64,000 nucleotides of DNA from Paraburkholderia metrosideri (GTDB lineage: Bacteria; Pseudomonadota; Gammaproteobacteria; Burkholderiales; Burkholderiaceae), in assembly GCF_904848625.1 (NCBI RefSeq), contig NZ_CAJHCP010000015.1, positions 120,990 to 184,989 on the forward strand, given 5' to 3'. Shown in pieces: positions 8,335 to 17,284 of this stretch; the stretch's first letter is position 1, and every line of letters starts with the position of its first letter. Under the pieces are notes generated by a model, which was not told where the DNA came from, ran no database searches, and was given only the letters and a program-made list of their open reading frames with translations. The position numbers and the translations under genes are program-made.

Positions 8335-9426
8335 ATGATTTCACGCCCACCCGCTGCACCTCCTGAAGCGACGGCCACGCCGGCCATGCCGGATCGTCGG
8401 AAAAAGCAGAAGGCTGCGTCGCTCGCGCTGTACGTGGGGCTGGTGTTGCTGGCGCTGTGGGTCGTGCGCGATTTCATCGCGGTGGTCGCGTGGGCCGGTG
8501 TCGTGGCGATCGCGCTGTGGCCGCTATTGCGCAAGGTCGAGGGCAACCGCTGGTTCACCGGGCGCACGACCCTGATCGCGGTAGTCCTCACGCTCGCGAT
8601 TGCGCTGCTGGTGGTGCTGCCGGTCGGGATCGTCATCGCCCAGGCGCTGCGCGAGGCGCACGACCTGAATGAGTGGTTCAAGTATGTGCAGGAAAACGGT
8701 ATTGCGCTGCCGGCCTTCATCGACCGTCTGCCGTTTGGGGTTCAGCAGATTTCAAACTGGTGGCAGGCCAATCTCGCTCAGCCTTTACGCGGTTCGGCCG
8801 CGATGAAAGGGCTGCACAGCACCACGGTGATCACGCTCGGCCGTCACTTCGGCGCACGCGCCGTGCATGCGGTGGTGGTATTCGCGTTCATGCTGGTCAC
8901 GCTGTTCGTGATTTTTCAGGCGGGGCCGCGTTTGTCCGGCTCGTTGCTGAAGGCGATGCGCAAGGGTTTCGGTGATGACGCCGCCGGGCTGCTTCAACGG
9001 ATGGCGGCGGCGGTGCGTGGCACCGTGTCGGGGTTGGTGGTGGTCGGGCTCGGCGAGGGCGCGTTGATGGGCGTTGCCTACTTCGTGACCGGTCTGCCGC
9101 ATGTCGCGCTGCTTGGGTTCATCACCGCGATCGCCGCGATGCTGCCGTTCTGTGCGCCGATTACCTTCGGTCTGGCCGCTTTGTGGCTGGTCGCGCAGGG
9201 CTCGGTGGCGGCGGCGATCGGTCTGGCGGTGTTCGGCTCCGTCGTCGTGTTCGTCGCCGAACACTTCGTGCGGCCGGTGCTGATCGGCAACTCGACGCGC
9301 CTGCCGTTCCTGCTGGTGCTGTTCGGCATTCTCGGCGGAGCGGAAACATTTGGCCTGCTCGGGATTTTCATCGGCCCCGCACTGATGACCGTGCTGATGG
9401 TTCTGTGGACCGACCTCGTGAAGTAG
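8335..9426 (+). CDS. AI-2E/PerM family membrane transporter
   Basis: The 363-residue polytopic inner-membrane protein has about eight helices in the usual AI-2E (formerly UPF0118) layout. There are two or three N-terminal helices from about residue 30 to 105, a soluble segment around 105-165, then five C-terminal helices ending in the ILGGAETFGLLGIFIGP motif that marks the family. Members have been linked to AI-2 export or to sodium/proton antiport, so the substrate is open. No luxS or lsr gene is nearby, so a quorum-sensing role is not supported by context. The N-terminal 25 residues are Pro/Ala/Lys rich and cytosolic. Confidence 0.9.
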   Translation: MISRPPAAPPEATATPAMPDRRKKQKAASLALYVGLVLLALWVVRDFIAVVAWAGVVAIALWPLLRKVEGNRWFTGRTTLIAVVLTLAIALLVVLPVGIVIAQALREAHDLNEWFKYVQENGIALPAFIDRLPFGVQQISNWWQANLAQPLRGSAAMKGLHSTTVITLGRHFGARAVHAVVVFAFMLVTLFVIFQAGPRLSGSLLKAMRKGFGDDAAGLLQRMAAAVRGTVSGLVVVGLGEGALMGVAYFVTGLPHVALLGFITAIAAMLPFCAPITFGLAALWLVAQGSVAAAIGLAVFGSVVVFVAEHFVRPVLIGNSTRLPFLLVLFGILGGAETFGLLGIFIGPALMTVLMVLWTDLVK

Positions 9427-9463
9427 CGGGGCAGAGGTGGCCACACCTGCGCATGAGAGGCGC

Positions 9464-10369
9464 TCAAGGACGCTGAAACGATGGATGTTCCTGCGCCGGT
9501 CCAGCAGGAGTCTGCGACGGCGCCTGAGCCTTCACGCATCCGAGCGTATATTTCAGCGCGGCGGGCAGCAGTGCGCTCCAGACATCCCAGGTATGGGCAC
9601 CGTCGATGATGCGCAGCGCCGCCGGATTTCCTGCCTGCCGCAGACGCGTGTACAGCAGCGACGCGTCGGCCTGGATGTCGAGGTCGTCGTCACCGGCTGC
9701 GATGAACATCGGCAGGCGATACGGCCGGCTCATATAGCGATCCCACTGCGCCGGATAGTTCAGCTCGTGCCAGACGCGCGGGTCGAACTGGTGATCGCCG
9801 AACACACCCACGCGCCGTGCGGCCGAGGTACGCGGCGGCTCGTTCGCGTAAATCGCCGGACTCAGCAGCATCGCGCCGCAGAAGAGTTCCGGCTGCGTCA
9901 TTGCGTAACGCAATGCGCCGAAGCCGCCCATCGACACGCCGCCGATCATCCTTCCGCTGCGCTGTGTCGACACCGCATAGTGCGTTTCGATCTCGGGCAG
10001 CAGATCGTCGAAGAACGCGGTTTCCATCTTTTCCTTCCGGTCGACATACCAGTCCGTACCGCCTTGCGGCATCACGATCACGACGGGAGGCATCTCCTTG
10101 TGCTCGATCAGCGCGTCGGCGGCGCTTTGCAGATGGCCTTGCGTGAGCCAGTCGTTGGCATCGCCGTTGTTGCCGTGCAGCAGGTAGAGCACGGGGAGGC
10201 GGGGGGCGTCGTGGCGATAGCCGGTCGGCAGATAGACCGTGTAGGACCAGTCACGACCAAGCGCGTCGGAATGGAAGCTGCGGCTGGTAACGGTGCTGGC
10301 CAGCGCGGACGTGTTGGCCGCCGCTACGGTGCAGAGCGAAACGAGTGCGAGGGATAGGAGTGGACGCAT
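9464..10369 (-). CDS. Secreted esterase, esterase D / antigen 85 superfamily
   Basis: The 301-residue product has an N-terminal signal peptide (cleavage near SALAS) and an alpha/beta-hydrolase fold of the PF00756 type. The nucleophile elbow GGVSMGG places the catalytic serine at 146. An Asp in GDDDLDI (227-231) and His259 in GAHTW complete the triad, and LLHGNNG near 63-69 is the oxyanion region. It likely hydrolyses short acyl esters in the periplasm or outside the cell, substrate unknown. It converges with the AI-2E-family gene and lies downstream of opgC on the same strand, separated from it by a GC hairpin. The C-terminal 25 residues are Pro/Gln rich. Confidence 0.85.
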   Translation of the reverse strand: MRPLLSLALVSLCTVAAANTSALASTVTSRSFHSDALGRDWSYTVYLPTGYRHDAPRLPVLYLLHGNNGDANDWLTQGHLQSAADALIEHKEMPPVVIVMPQGGTDWYVDRKEKMETAFFDDLLPEIETHYAVSTQRSGRMIGGVSMGGFGALRYAMTQPELFCGAMLLSPAIYANEPPRTSAARRVGVFGDHQFDPRVWHELNYPAQWDRYMSRPYRLPMFIAAGDDDLDIQADASLLYTRLRQAGNPAALRIIDGAHTWDVWSALLPAALKYTLGCVKAQAPSQTPAGPAQEHPSFQRP

Positions 10370-10503
10370 GTCAGTGTGAGAGGCCGGCGCGGAGTTCGCG
10401 CGGTCGTCATGCTATCAGCCCCGGAGGGGAATTTGAGATGAGAGGCGTGGATTCCGCGGGGGGCGTCGAATTTGAGGGTTGAAGGGTTGGGGCGAAGCTT
10501 CAC

Positions 10504-10524
10504 GCCCGGGCATGAAGCCCGGGC
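10504..10524 (-). terminator. GC hairpin downstream of opgC
   Basis: Two copies of the self-complementary octamer GCCCGGGC flank a 5-nt loop, giving a perfect 8-bp stem 16 nt after the opgC stop. No T-tract follows, so termination is only likely. Confidence 0.45.
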
Positions 10525-10539
10525 CGAGGGCCCAAACCG

Positions 10540-11649
10540 CTAGGCCGATGTGCCGAGCCGCGTACCTGCAAAGCGGCCAACCAGGCGCTTCAACGGCTCC
10601 GCGCCCAGCGCGACAGCGAACAACCCGCCCACAGCAATCGCATCCGCGAGCAGCCCGAGCGGATAGTTCAGATAACCGTCCGTCGCGGCATAGAGCAGCG
10701 AATCGATCACGAGCGAGATCACCGCGCCGGCGATAAAGCACAACAACCCTTTGCGGCCGATTACGCCGACCCACGGTAGCCATTGCGCCAGCTTCCTCGC
10801 CCAGCCAAGCTGGATCAGATTCGCGACCAGCCATGCAATGGCGAGGAAGTTGCCGGCCCGCAAGTAGGACAGATTCTGTTTGAGGCTGCCATTGAGCGGC
10901 TCATGCGCAAGAAAGAGCTTGTAGTACGCCGCGGCGATCACGATGGCGAACGCTATCACGCTGACGATTCCCCCCAGCCGGTGCGCGCTGATCCGCTGAT
11001 AGACCGGCTGACAACGCGCCAGCACGCCGAGCACGAACAGCAGTTGCCAGGCGAACGGGTTGAAATCCCAATGCATATCGGGTGCGGCAGGCAGATAGCC
11101 GTTGATTGCCGGCGCACCGGCCCACAACGCGATGCTGCCGGCCAGCAGCAGCCACGGCTTGCTGCGCGCGAGCGGCAGGATCATCGGCACCAGCAGCGCG
11201 AAGAATGCATACATCGGCAACACGGAGGCCAGATAGGGCTGGCGACGGAACAGCAGAATGTCGCCGAGCGCCGCCAGCGGGGCATCCATCAGGTCGTCGA
11301 GGTCGGTGGTCGCGAGATTGGGCCCGTCAATGCTGAGTGCGCTCAGCAGCGCACTAACCAGCAGCATCAACCCGGCAGTGACGAGGAACGCACGATAGAT
11401 TTCCAGCGAGCGCCGTAGAAAACGGCTGCGCGCGATCGTCTCGTTGCGCCGCTCGGCGAGCGCGGCGTAGGCGGTGGCCGTCGCGAAGCCGCCCAGGAAT
11501 ACGAAGACTTCGGCGGCATCGCACAGCGCATAAGCGTGCAGCGTGATGCGCGACAGAATGCTTCCGCCGATGTGGTCGACGACGATGATCAGGAGGACCA
11601 GTCCACGGAAAAAGTCCAGTTCGATCAGCCGGGATGAGGATTGTTGCAT
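10540..11649 (-). CDS. opgC: OpgC-family membrane protein (osmoregulated glucan succinylation)
   Basis: This protein of about 369 residues is integral to the inner membrane with roughly ten helices. It opens with the RLIELDFFRGLVLLIIVVDH stretch typical of OpgC/MdoC and acyltransferase-3 relatives, including the conserved FFRG and the His of VVDH. OpgC transfers succinyl groups to periplasmic glucans during osmoadaptation. No opgG or opgH is adjacent, so here it stands alone. ATG 11649 is used. A TTG at 11661 with GGGG upstream would add four residues and is a fair alternative. Confidence 0.85.
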   Translation of the reverse strand: MQQSSSRLIELDFFRGLVLLIIVVDHIGGSILSRITLHAYALCDAAEVFVFLGGFATATAYAALAERRNETIARSRFLRRSLEIYRAFLVTAGLMLLVSALLSALSIDGPNLATTDLDDLMDAPLAALGDILLFRRQPYLASVLPMYAFFALLVPMILPLARSKPWLLLAGSIALWAGAPAINGYLPAAPDMHWDFNPFAWQLLFVLGVLARCQPVYQRISAHRLGGIVSVIAFAIVIAAAYYKLFLAHEPLNGSLKQNLSYLRAGNFLAIAWLVANLIQLGWARKLAQWLPWVGVIGRKGLLCFIAGAVISLVIDSLLYAATDGYLNYPLGLLADAIAVGGLFAVALGAEPLKRLVGRFAGTRLGTSA

Positions 11650-12183
11650 TGGTTGCGCCAAAAGCAGCCCCGTGCGACGGCGCGCTGATTCAGCGCGGCA
11701 GGCGTCTCACAAGGCTTTTTAGGAATGGGATTGGGTGCTGCGGCGGATTCACGATCCGCGTTGCCGCGTTCGACCGGCTTTAAAGGCTCAGTGTCAGGGG
11801 ACGGTAAAAATGACCCGTAGGGCAACGCGAAGTTCCGCTGCGCTGCCGCAAAAGCCGTGGATTATATTTCTTCCTGTGACAAACCCCGCGTGGATCGCGC
11901 AGGCCGCCCAGATGGCAAGCCGTCTCCAGGTTCGAATCCCGGCGGGCGAATTGCCGCTTACCTGAACACGCGCCGTCACAGAAGAGGCAGGCGCTCGCAG
12001 TGGAGAATTAGCAACATTTTAAAAGATCAAAGCGTCCCCCAATGGACGGCCAGCTAACGGCGTGTGAGGATTTCTGAACAGCGCGGCGCGCAAGAAAGCA
12101 GCCTGTCAAAGCGCCAGCAAAGCATCGAGAACAACGAGCGGCCGGATCGAGTTGTCCCATTACTCGAGTGCAGGGAGATCTTC
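11650..12183. other. Non-coding region upstream of the porin
   Basis: This 534-nt divergent gap separates opgC (minus) from the porin (plus). It includes a tRNA-like T-arm around 11926-11945 that lacks a matching 5' acceptor and is not a tRNA. No clear promoter was picked out. The porin ribosome site GGGAG is at 12173-12177. Confidence 0.5.
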
Positions 12184-13356
12184 ATGAACAAGCAAGTGTT
12201 CGCGCTGGCTGTCTCCGCCGCTTTGTCTGTCACTTTCGTTGTCACCTTTGCTTCGCCCGCGTCGGCGCAGACGAGCGTTACCCTGTACGGCGTGATCGAC
12301 GAAGGCATCAACTACACGAATAACGTTGGCCGTGGCCATGTCTACGAACTGGCGAGCGGTTTTGCGCAAGGCAGCCGCTGGGGCCTGCAAGGCTCGGAGG
12401 AATTGGGCGGTGGGCTGAAGGCGATCTTCCAACTCGAAAACGGTTTTGATCTGAGTTCCGGGCAACTTGGACAAGGCGGCCGGATGTTCGGCCGCCAGGC
12501 TTTCGTGGGACTCAGTTCGGACCCGTACGGCACGTTGACGTTCGGCCGCCAGTATGACTCGCTGGTCGACTATCTGGCCCAGACCACGGCCAACGGCAAC
12601 TGGGCCGGCCAACTGTTCTCGCATCCGTACGACAACGACAACACCGACAACTCTTTTCGTCTCGACAACACAGTCAAATACACGAGCCCTTCGCTTGCTG
12701 GGTTCCAGTTTGGCGGCACCTATAGCTTCAGCAACGACGTCGGCTTCGCGAACAATCGCGCGTATAGTTTCGGCGGCCAGTATGCGTATAGCGGCTTGCT
12801 GGTGGCTGCGGCGTATCTGCAGGCCGACAATCCTGGCTACGGTGCAAATGGGGCGATTGCGGGCAACGATGCCAATTTTGTCGCCGCGCGCATGCGGGTG
12901 TTCGGCGGCGGCATTACCTACACGTTTGGTCCCGCCACGGCGGGGTTTGTTTATAGCAATTCGAACTATCTGGACCCGACCGCCAACGGCTATCTTGGCA
13001 TCACGCCGCTCGTGCCTCCCGGTGTTCTGCTGAATTCGCTGAAGTATCAGAACTTCGAGGTGAACGGCAAGTACCAGATTTCGCCGATGTTTTTCGTCGG
13101 CGCGCAATACGTGTACACGATGGAAACCTACGACGCCTCGACCGGCGGCGTCAAACCGCACATTCACTCGTTCGGCCTGATGGCCGATTACAACCTGTCG
13201 AAGCGCACTGACGTTTATCTTCAGGGCGAATATCAGCAGGTGACGGGCGACCCGACCTATTCGATTCTTGACGATGCTTTTACACCCGGCACTCAGGCGC
13301 CTTCGTCGACCTCCAGGCAGGTCGTGGTTCGAGCGGCGATACGGCATAAGTTCTAG
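12184..13356 (+). CDS. Outer membrane porin, OmpC/porin_4 family
   Basis: The product of 390 residues has a classical signal peptide ending at ASAQT and then the SVTLYGVIDEGI opening of beta-proteobacterial porins. It closes with the VRAAIRHKF strand ending in phenylalanine that the BAM machinery recognises. Alternating hydrophobic residues fit a 16-strand trimeric barrel for general diffusion of small solutes. ATG 12184 is preceded by GGGAG at the right spacing; the open frame reaches further upstream but is not porin-like. It is transcribed alone. Genomes of this group hold many such paralogues, so the specific substrate is unknown. Confidence 0.92.
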   Translation: MNKQVFALAVSAALSVTFVVTFASPASAQTSVTLYGVIDEGINYTNNVGRGHVYELASGFAQGSRWGLQGSEELGGGLKAIFQLENGFDLSSGQLGQGGRMFGRQAFVGLSSDPYGTLTFGRQYDSLVDYLAQTTANGNWAGQLFSHPYDNDNTDNSFRLDNTVKYTSPSLAGFQFGGTYSFSNDVGFANNRAYSFGGQYAYSGLLVAAAYLQADNPGYGANGAIAGNDANFVAARMRVFGGGITYTFGPATAGFVYSNSNYLDPTANGYLGITPLVPPGVLLNSLKYQNFEVNGKYQISPMFFVGAQYVYTMETYDASTGGVKPHIHSFGLMADYNLSKRTDVYLQGEYQQVTGDPTYSILDDAFTPGTQAPSSTSRQVVVRAAIRHKF

Positions 13357-13391
13357 CTTCACCATGCCTGCCCTGGGCATGCATGGACCAG

Positions 13392-13754
13392 TCAGTTGAC
13401 CATGTAGTTCTGGATCAGGATGCCGATTATCACGCCGGCCGGAATGCCCGACGTTCTGCCGCGCAACGTCGCGCCGAGATCTTCGTCGAGCACAAAACTG
13501 CTGCGGCGCTCACGCCAGAACGTTTTATAAGCCAACGGCTTGATGTCGACGATAACCAGCGCGACGAGCGCGGTCACGATCACCTGTTGCCATTCGTTGA
13601 GCTTCGCGACAAACGGCGAAAAATCACCCGCATTGCACAACAGGACCATGCTGACGGCAGCCACTGCGGTGCTGAAGAAAAATCCGCCCATGAACCGGCT
13701 GGCCGAATTAACAAAGTCCACATCAACCTCAACGATCTTCGCTACGTTATTCAA
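13392..13754 (-). CDS. Small membrane protein of unknown function
   Basis: I do not recognise this 120-residue frame. It shows about three hydrophobic segments (roughly 22-40, 57-70 and 102-117) and a basic loop between the last two, KTFWRERRSS, consistent with an inner-membrane protein. Third-position GC is high, which supports coding on this strand rather than on the antisense frame. The start is uncertain: TTG 13754 is the first possible codon, and an internal ATG after about 21 codons would remove part of the N-terminus. Neither has a strong ribosome site. It converges with the porin gene. Confidence 0.55.
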   Translation of the reverse strand: MNNVAKIVEVDVDFVNSASRFMGGFFFSTAVAAVSMVLLCNAGDFSPFVAKLNEWQQVIVTALVALVIVDIKPLAYKTFWRERRSSFVLDEDLGATLRGRTSGIPAGVIIGILIQNYMVN

Positions 13755-14026
13755 CGGGCGAAGTAAAAAAATTCTGACGAAATGCGCTGTTCATTCGATG
13801 CAAAACTGATCGTCGTCTTCACGACACTTCGAATGGAGAGATAAGGATATTTACTTCGGGTGCGCAAGCCAATCGTCTTTGGCTGAATGTCGTCTCGGAG
13901 AATTCCCAACAATGAACTCCCGCGTGCTGGCTTGCTCAAAGAGTACCGTGCTGTTGTAGCGATGCTGCTTCATCGCGCACCTTACGTTTCGTCATCGGTC
14001 AGCCTGTTTTCTATCACGGAGACTTC

Positions 14027-14443
14027 ATGAGCAATCGTGCGACGCAGATTCTTCCGCATCATCGTTATGTTCATTCAATCGGCGCACCGCTTGCTTGCGT
14101 GCAAGGTACGATCAGCAAGGTGTTTGCCAGTCCCGAGAACCACCACGGCGCGAATCATCAGCAATTCGTCATCAGGATCGACACGGTAGTGAAGTTTGAA
14201 GGCGGTACGCAAAACCTCGTCGGCACGGAGGTGTTCGTCGCGGTGCGTTTCGGCGACAACGAAGGACTGGCGCATGAAATACCGGACCTTCAGGCGGGGC
14301 AGCCCATCGAGGCTCAAGGTGAATACATTCCCGAAGCAGAGGCTTACCCCACCGAAGACAACAGCAATCCGGTGCTGCCGGTCCTGCACTTCACGCATCA
14401 TCCGGTGGGATACGTAAAGTACCAGGGGCAGTACTACAGTTAG
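14027..14443 (+). CDS. DUF3465-like small protein
   Basis: This 138-residue protein resembles DUF3465: GTISKVF, then NHQQFVIRID, a beta-rich middle, IEAQGEYIPE and the closing FTHHPVGYVKYQGQYY. The equivalent DUF3465 blocks are HQRF, GEYEWN and WTHHDP with a GWI/GK ending. The fold is likely a small beta-barrel of OB type, with an unknown ligand. Unlike many members it has no obvious signal peptide. ATG 14027 follows GGAG at ideal spacing. It stands alone, with a terminator about 140 nt downstream. Confidence 0.65.
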   Translation: MSNRATQILPHHRYVHSIGAPLACVQGTISKVFASPENHHGANHQQFVIRIDTVVKFEGGTQNLVGTEVFVAVRFGDNEGLAHEIPDLQAGQPIEAQGEYIPEAEAYPTEDNSNPVLPVLHFTHHPVGYVKYQGQYYS

Positions 14444-14579
14444 TCTGCATGTCACATCGTCGAGCGGCCCCAGGCTGCTCTGCCGATCGATGCCGTATGC
14501 GAGCATCGGTTCATGTCCTCACGATCCGCCAGCGATTCAAGTTCCGCCGACGATTGCCGTTAAACAGAGCCTTCGCGCG

Positions 14580-14603
14580 GGGCCGCGAGGGCGGTCCTTT
14601 TTT
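14580..14603 (+). terminator. Intrinsic terminator
   Basis: GGGCCGC pairs with GCGGTCC (one G-U) around a GAGG loop and runs straight into six T residues at 14598-14603. It lies 136 nt after the DUF3465-like gene and probably ends its transcript. Confidence 0.65.
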
Positions 14604-14871
14604 GGCCGATTTTTTGCCGCTTTCCGAGTCAGTGATAGTGAGCGGTGGCTACGCTAAATCGGCTGTCACGCGCCATTCCGTTGCGCTTGCAACAGCGCTT
14701 GAAATACCGTGCGTAATGTTTGTATCAGTTTGTGTGGAGCGGGGCGTTTGAGGTTAAGCGCACTTTACAATTCCGCGTGAATTTTAATCGGCAACCCCGC
14801 CTGTTTTGCTGAACGCTGGCTGCTTTGCCGCACCGCTATCCGGACCTTCGGCGTCTGCGTTTTGGGACCTC

Positions 14872-14901
14872 GGGCATCCGGGCATCCGGCATCCGGCATC
14901 C
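14872..14901. repeat. Short tandem repeat, GGCATCC unit x4
   Basis: Four copies of GGCATCC follow each other, two with an extra G, in the leader of the NlpD-like gene. They are too few and too short to be a CRISPR, and look like a slippage repeat. Confidence 0.7.
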
Positions 14902-15061
14902 GGCAAGCAGGATAAGGGGTTAGTCGGCCAGGCATTGGATGAGCGCCGCACGAGGCGGCCTCGCTATGTCGCGACGATAGCCGCGCAGCTCGAGACTGCG
15001 CGTGTCGTGAGCGTCAAGGCGGCATCCGGCCAGCCTAAGAATGAGGCAGGAATCAAACAAG

Positions 15062-16048
15062 ATGGGAAAACGCTTCGACAGAACGATGATGGCCAGTCTG
15101 GCCGGCGTGTGGGTCGCGCTGGCCGTGAGCGGTTGTGCCAATGTGGGTCAGCAGGGCGCTCAGAGCGGCGCGGCCTCAGACGCGGCGGCTGCGTCCGGCG
15201 TGCCGGCTACAACGACAGCGACGACGCTGGCGAATCAGGCAGCCACGCCAGGCGCCAATGGGCTGGCAGGACGGACGTCGGTGAGGATCGGCGCGGACGA
15301 CGGAGCGCCACTAAAAAAATCGCCTCCGCTGGTTTATCGCGTGAAGCATGGCGACACGCTCGCGCGAATCGCACAGCATCACCATTGCAGCGTCAAGCAG
15401 CTGCAAGCATGGAACGGATTGAAGCCATCGTCGCGGCTGAAGCTTGGGCAGGTGCTGCACGTGGCGTCGCCGGAAACAGTACGGGCGGTCAACGCGGCTA
15501 ATGCACAGGCTGCCCGAGCGGCTCAGGCGTTGCCTTCAGCGTCTACGGTGACGGCCTCGACTGCTTCACTTCCGCTTGCGGCACAGCAAGCGCTGGCCGC
15601 GCAGCAGTCCACATCCCCCGCACTTTCCGCCGCAGAAGTACGCGAGGTTGCCCACGAAACCTCACGTCACGCGGACAGCGTTGCATTGGCGTGGCCTGCG
15701 GGCGGTCGCGTCGTCGAAGGATTCCAGCAGGGAGAAACGCGCGGGATCGAGATTGGCGGCAAGCCGGGCGATCCGGTGCTGGCCGCCGCCGACGGCAAGG
15801 TGATGTACGCCGGCACCGGTCTGAATAGCTACGGCAGTCTGATCATCGTGCAGCACAATAAAGACTTCCTGACCGCGTACTCGCATAACCGCAAACTGCT
15901 GGTCAAGATCGGCGACGTCGTCCGTCAGGGGCAGCAGATCGCGGAGATGGGCGACGAAAACAACTCGCGCGTTTCCGTCGGCTTCGAGGTGCGCCGCGAC
16001 GGCAAACCGGTCGATCCGATGCCTTATCTGCCGCAAGGGCGCGGCTAG
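15062..16048 (+). CDS. NlpD-like LysM/M23 lipoprotein, probably non-catalytic
   Basis: The 328-residue product has a lipoprotein signal with lipobox VSGC (Cys25), a LysM peptidoglycan-binding domain at about 85-131 (YRVKHGDTLARIA to LGQVLHV) and a C-terminal M23/LytM domain at about 205-322. In active M23 enzymes the domain carries HxxxD and HxH zinc ligands. Here the matching places read TRGIEI and RVSVGFEV, so the ligands appear lost. Degenerate LytM proteins such as NlpD and EnvC activate cell-wall amidases during division rather than cut peptidoglycan. The linker is rich in Ala, Gln and Thr. ATG 15062 fits the signal peptide; an upstream in-frame ATG at 15041 would lengthen the n-region. 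Confidence 0.85.
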   Translation: MGKRFDRTMMASLAGVWVALAVSGCANVGQQGAQSGAASDAAAASGVPATTTATTLANQAATPGANGLAGRTSVRIGADDGAPLKKSPPLVYRVKHGDTLARIAQHHHCSVKQLQAWNGLKPSSRLKLGQVLHVASPETVRAVNAANAQAARAAQALPSASTVTASTASLPLAAQQALAAQQSTSPALSAAEVREVAHETSRHADSVALAWPAGGRVVEGFQQGETRGIEIGGKPGDPVLAAADGKVMYAGTGLNSYGSLIIVQHNKDFLTAYSHNRKLLVKIGDVVRQGQQIAEMGDENNSRVSVGFEVRRDGKPVDPMPYLPQGRG

Positions 16049-16060
16049 CAGGTCAGCGAA

Positions 16061-16906
16061 TCAGGCGCTCTCACTAAACCAGCGCAGCGCCGCGGCGACG
16101 ATCGCCTCCGGCGCATCTTCCTGCATCAGATGGCCTGCGTTCGGCACGGCGTAAAAGCGTGCTGCGGGAATCGTATCGGCCAGTTGGCGACCGCGTTCAA
16201 GCGGAATCCACTGGTCCTGTTCACCCCACAGAATCTGAACCGGACAGCGGATCTGCGAATAGCGCGCTTCGACCTCGTCGGTATAGCGCTGGTCCATCTG
16301 CGCGATCTGCCGGTAGAACGCGGCCTGTCCCGTTGCACCGAGCCACGGTGCAACGTAAGGCGCCAGTTCTGCATCCGCAATCTCGCGCGCGATAGCACCG
16401 CGCACATACGCTTTCACGACCGCTTCGTGAATATAAGGCGGCAGTCCGGTGAACGCGTCGATGTGTTCGCGGACGTGCCGTACAAACGGCGACCCCCACG
16501 GCGCGATTGCGACCGGATCGATCAGCGTCAGACTGCGATACTCGCACTGATCGAGCAGATGTGCGCGCAATGACGTGGCGCCGCCGAAGTCATGCGCGAT
16601 CACGTCCGGGTTGATCAGCGCCCAATGGGCGAGCAATTCCTTGAGCAAACCATTCTGCACGCCGAGCGACACGTCCTGGCCGTCACGCTGCTCCGACTGA
16701 CCATAGCCGAGCAGATCGTAGTAGTACACGGTGCGCGTCTGCGCGAGATACGGGGCAATGCGATGCCATACATAAGATGAGAACGGCGTGCCGTGAACCA
16801 GCACTAGCGGCGGGCCGTTGCCGGTCACCTGGTAGCGCACGGTTTGATCGGCGAACGTATAGCTTTCGGTGAGCGGCCAGTTTTGCATGGGTGGGCGGGT
16901 ACGCAT
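16061..16906 (-). CDS. Alpha/beta hydrolase with Asp nucleophile (dehalogenase/epoxide hydrolase type)
   Basis: The 281-residue cytosolic protein has an HGTP oxyanion motif near 38-41. Its nucleophile elbow AHDFGG puts Asp106, not Ser, at the catalytic position. The probable acid is Asp231 (WGEQDQW) and the base His259 (AGHLMQED). An Asp nucleophile is the hallmark of haloalkane dehalogenases and epoxide hydrolases. The residue after it is Phe rather than the usual Trp, which would weaken halide binding, so the reaction is not settled. Two starts are possible, ATG 16906 and ATG 16888, neither with a good ribosome site. It converges with the NlpD-like gene. Confidence 0.8.
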   Translation of the reverse strand: MRTRPPMQNWPLTESYTFADQTVRYQVTGNGPPLVLVHGTPFSSYVWHRIAPYLAQTRTVYYYDLLGYGQSEQRDGQDVSLGVQNGLLKELLAHWALINPDVIAHDFGGATSLRAHLLDQCEYRSLTLIDPVAIAPWGSPFVRHVREHIDAFTGLPPYIHEAVVKAYVRGAIAREIADAELAPYVAPWLGATGQAAFYRQIAQMDQRYTDEVEARYSQIRCPVQILWGEQDQWIPLERGRQLADTIPAARFYAVPNAGHLMQEDAPEAIVAAALRWFSESA

Positions 16907-17284
16907 CGGCGTCGCGGGGAAGTCCGCTTACGTTAGCAGGGACGCCGCAAACCTGCTGGCCGGGATGACGTAGATTTCCACTGACACTTCCCGTAGAAGC
17001 TCACCTTTGTTTTATTCAGCAACGCCAGGCAAATTGAAAGACAGGTGGCGTGCGGGGTGGCCCGGATCAGAAGCGAAGACGGGCAGTCGGCCGCACTTTT
17101 ACTGATCGAGCATAAATAAGCTTGAAATACGGTGTATTTCCGCTGGCTGAGCGAAGAGAGGCGGCTAATCCTGTGTGCGCATGCGAATCGCTCGTTCGCG
17201 TTCACGCATGGCACTCGACCGGAATGCCGACTTTCAATGGTGAGGGAATGCGGGAGCCGACCGCGCATTCCGTCGCAACCCAGG
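16907..17284. other. Non-coding region
   Basis: This 378-nt gap lies between two minus-strand genes and probably carries the hydrolase promoter. I found no repeat, RNA or strong hairpin. Confidence 0.4.

Larger units (their letters stand above)
14444..15061. other. Non-coding region before the NlpD-like gene
   Basis: The 618-nt stretch holds the terminator at 14580 and the short tandem repeat at 14872. No protein-like frame is convincing. The promoter of the NlpD-like gene should be in its right half. Confidence 0.5.

Noticed and set aside
11865..11955. tRNA-like sequence with GGTTCGAATCC
   Set aside because: The T-loop fits and the T-stem nearly pairs, but no 5' acceptor strand, D-arm or anticodon arm can be paired. 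It is chance or a decayed remnant.
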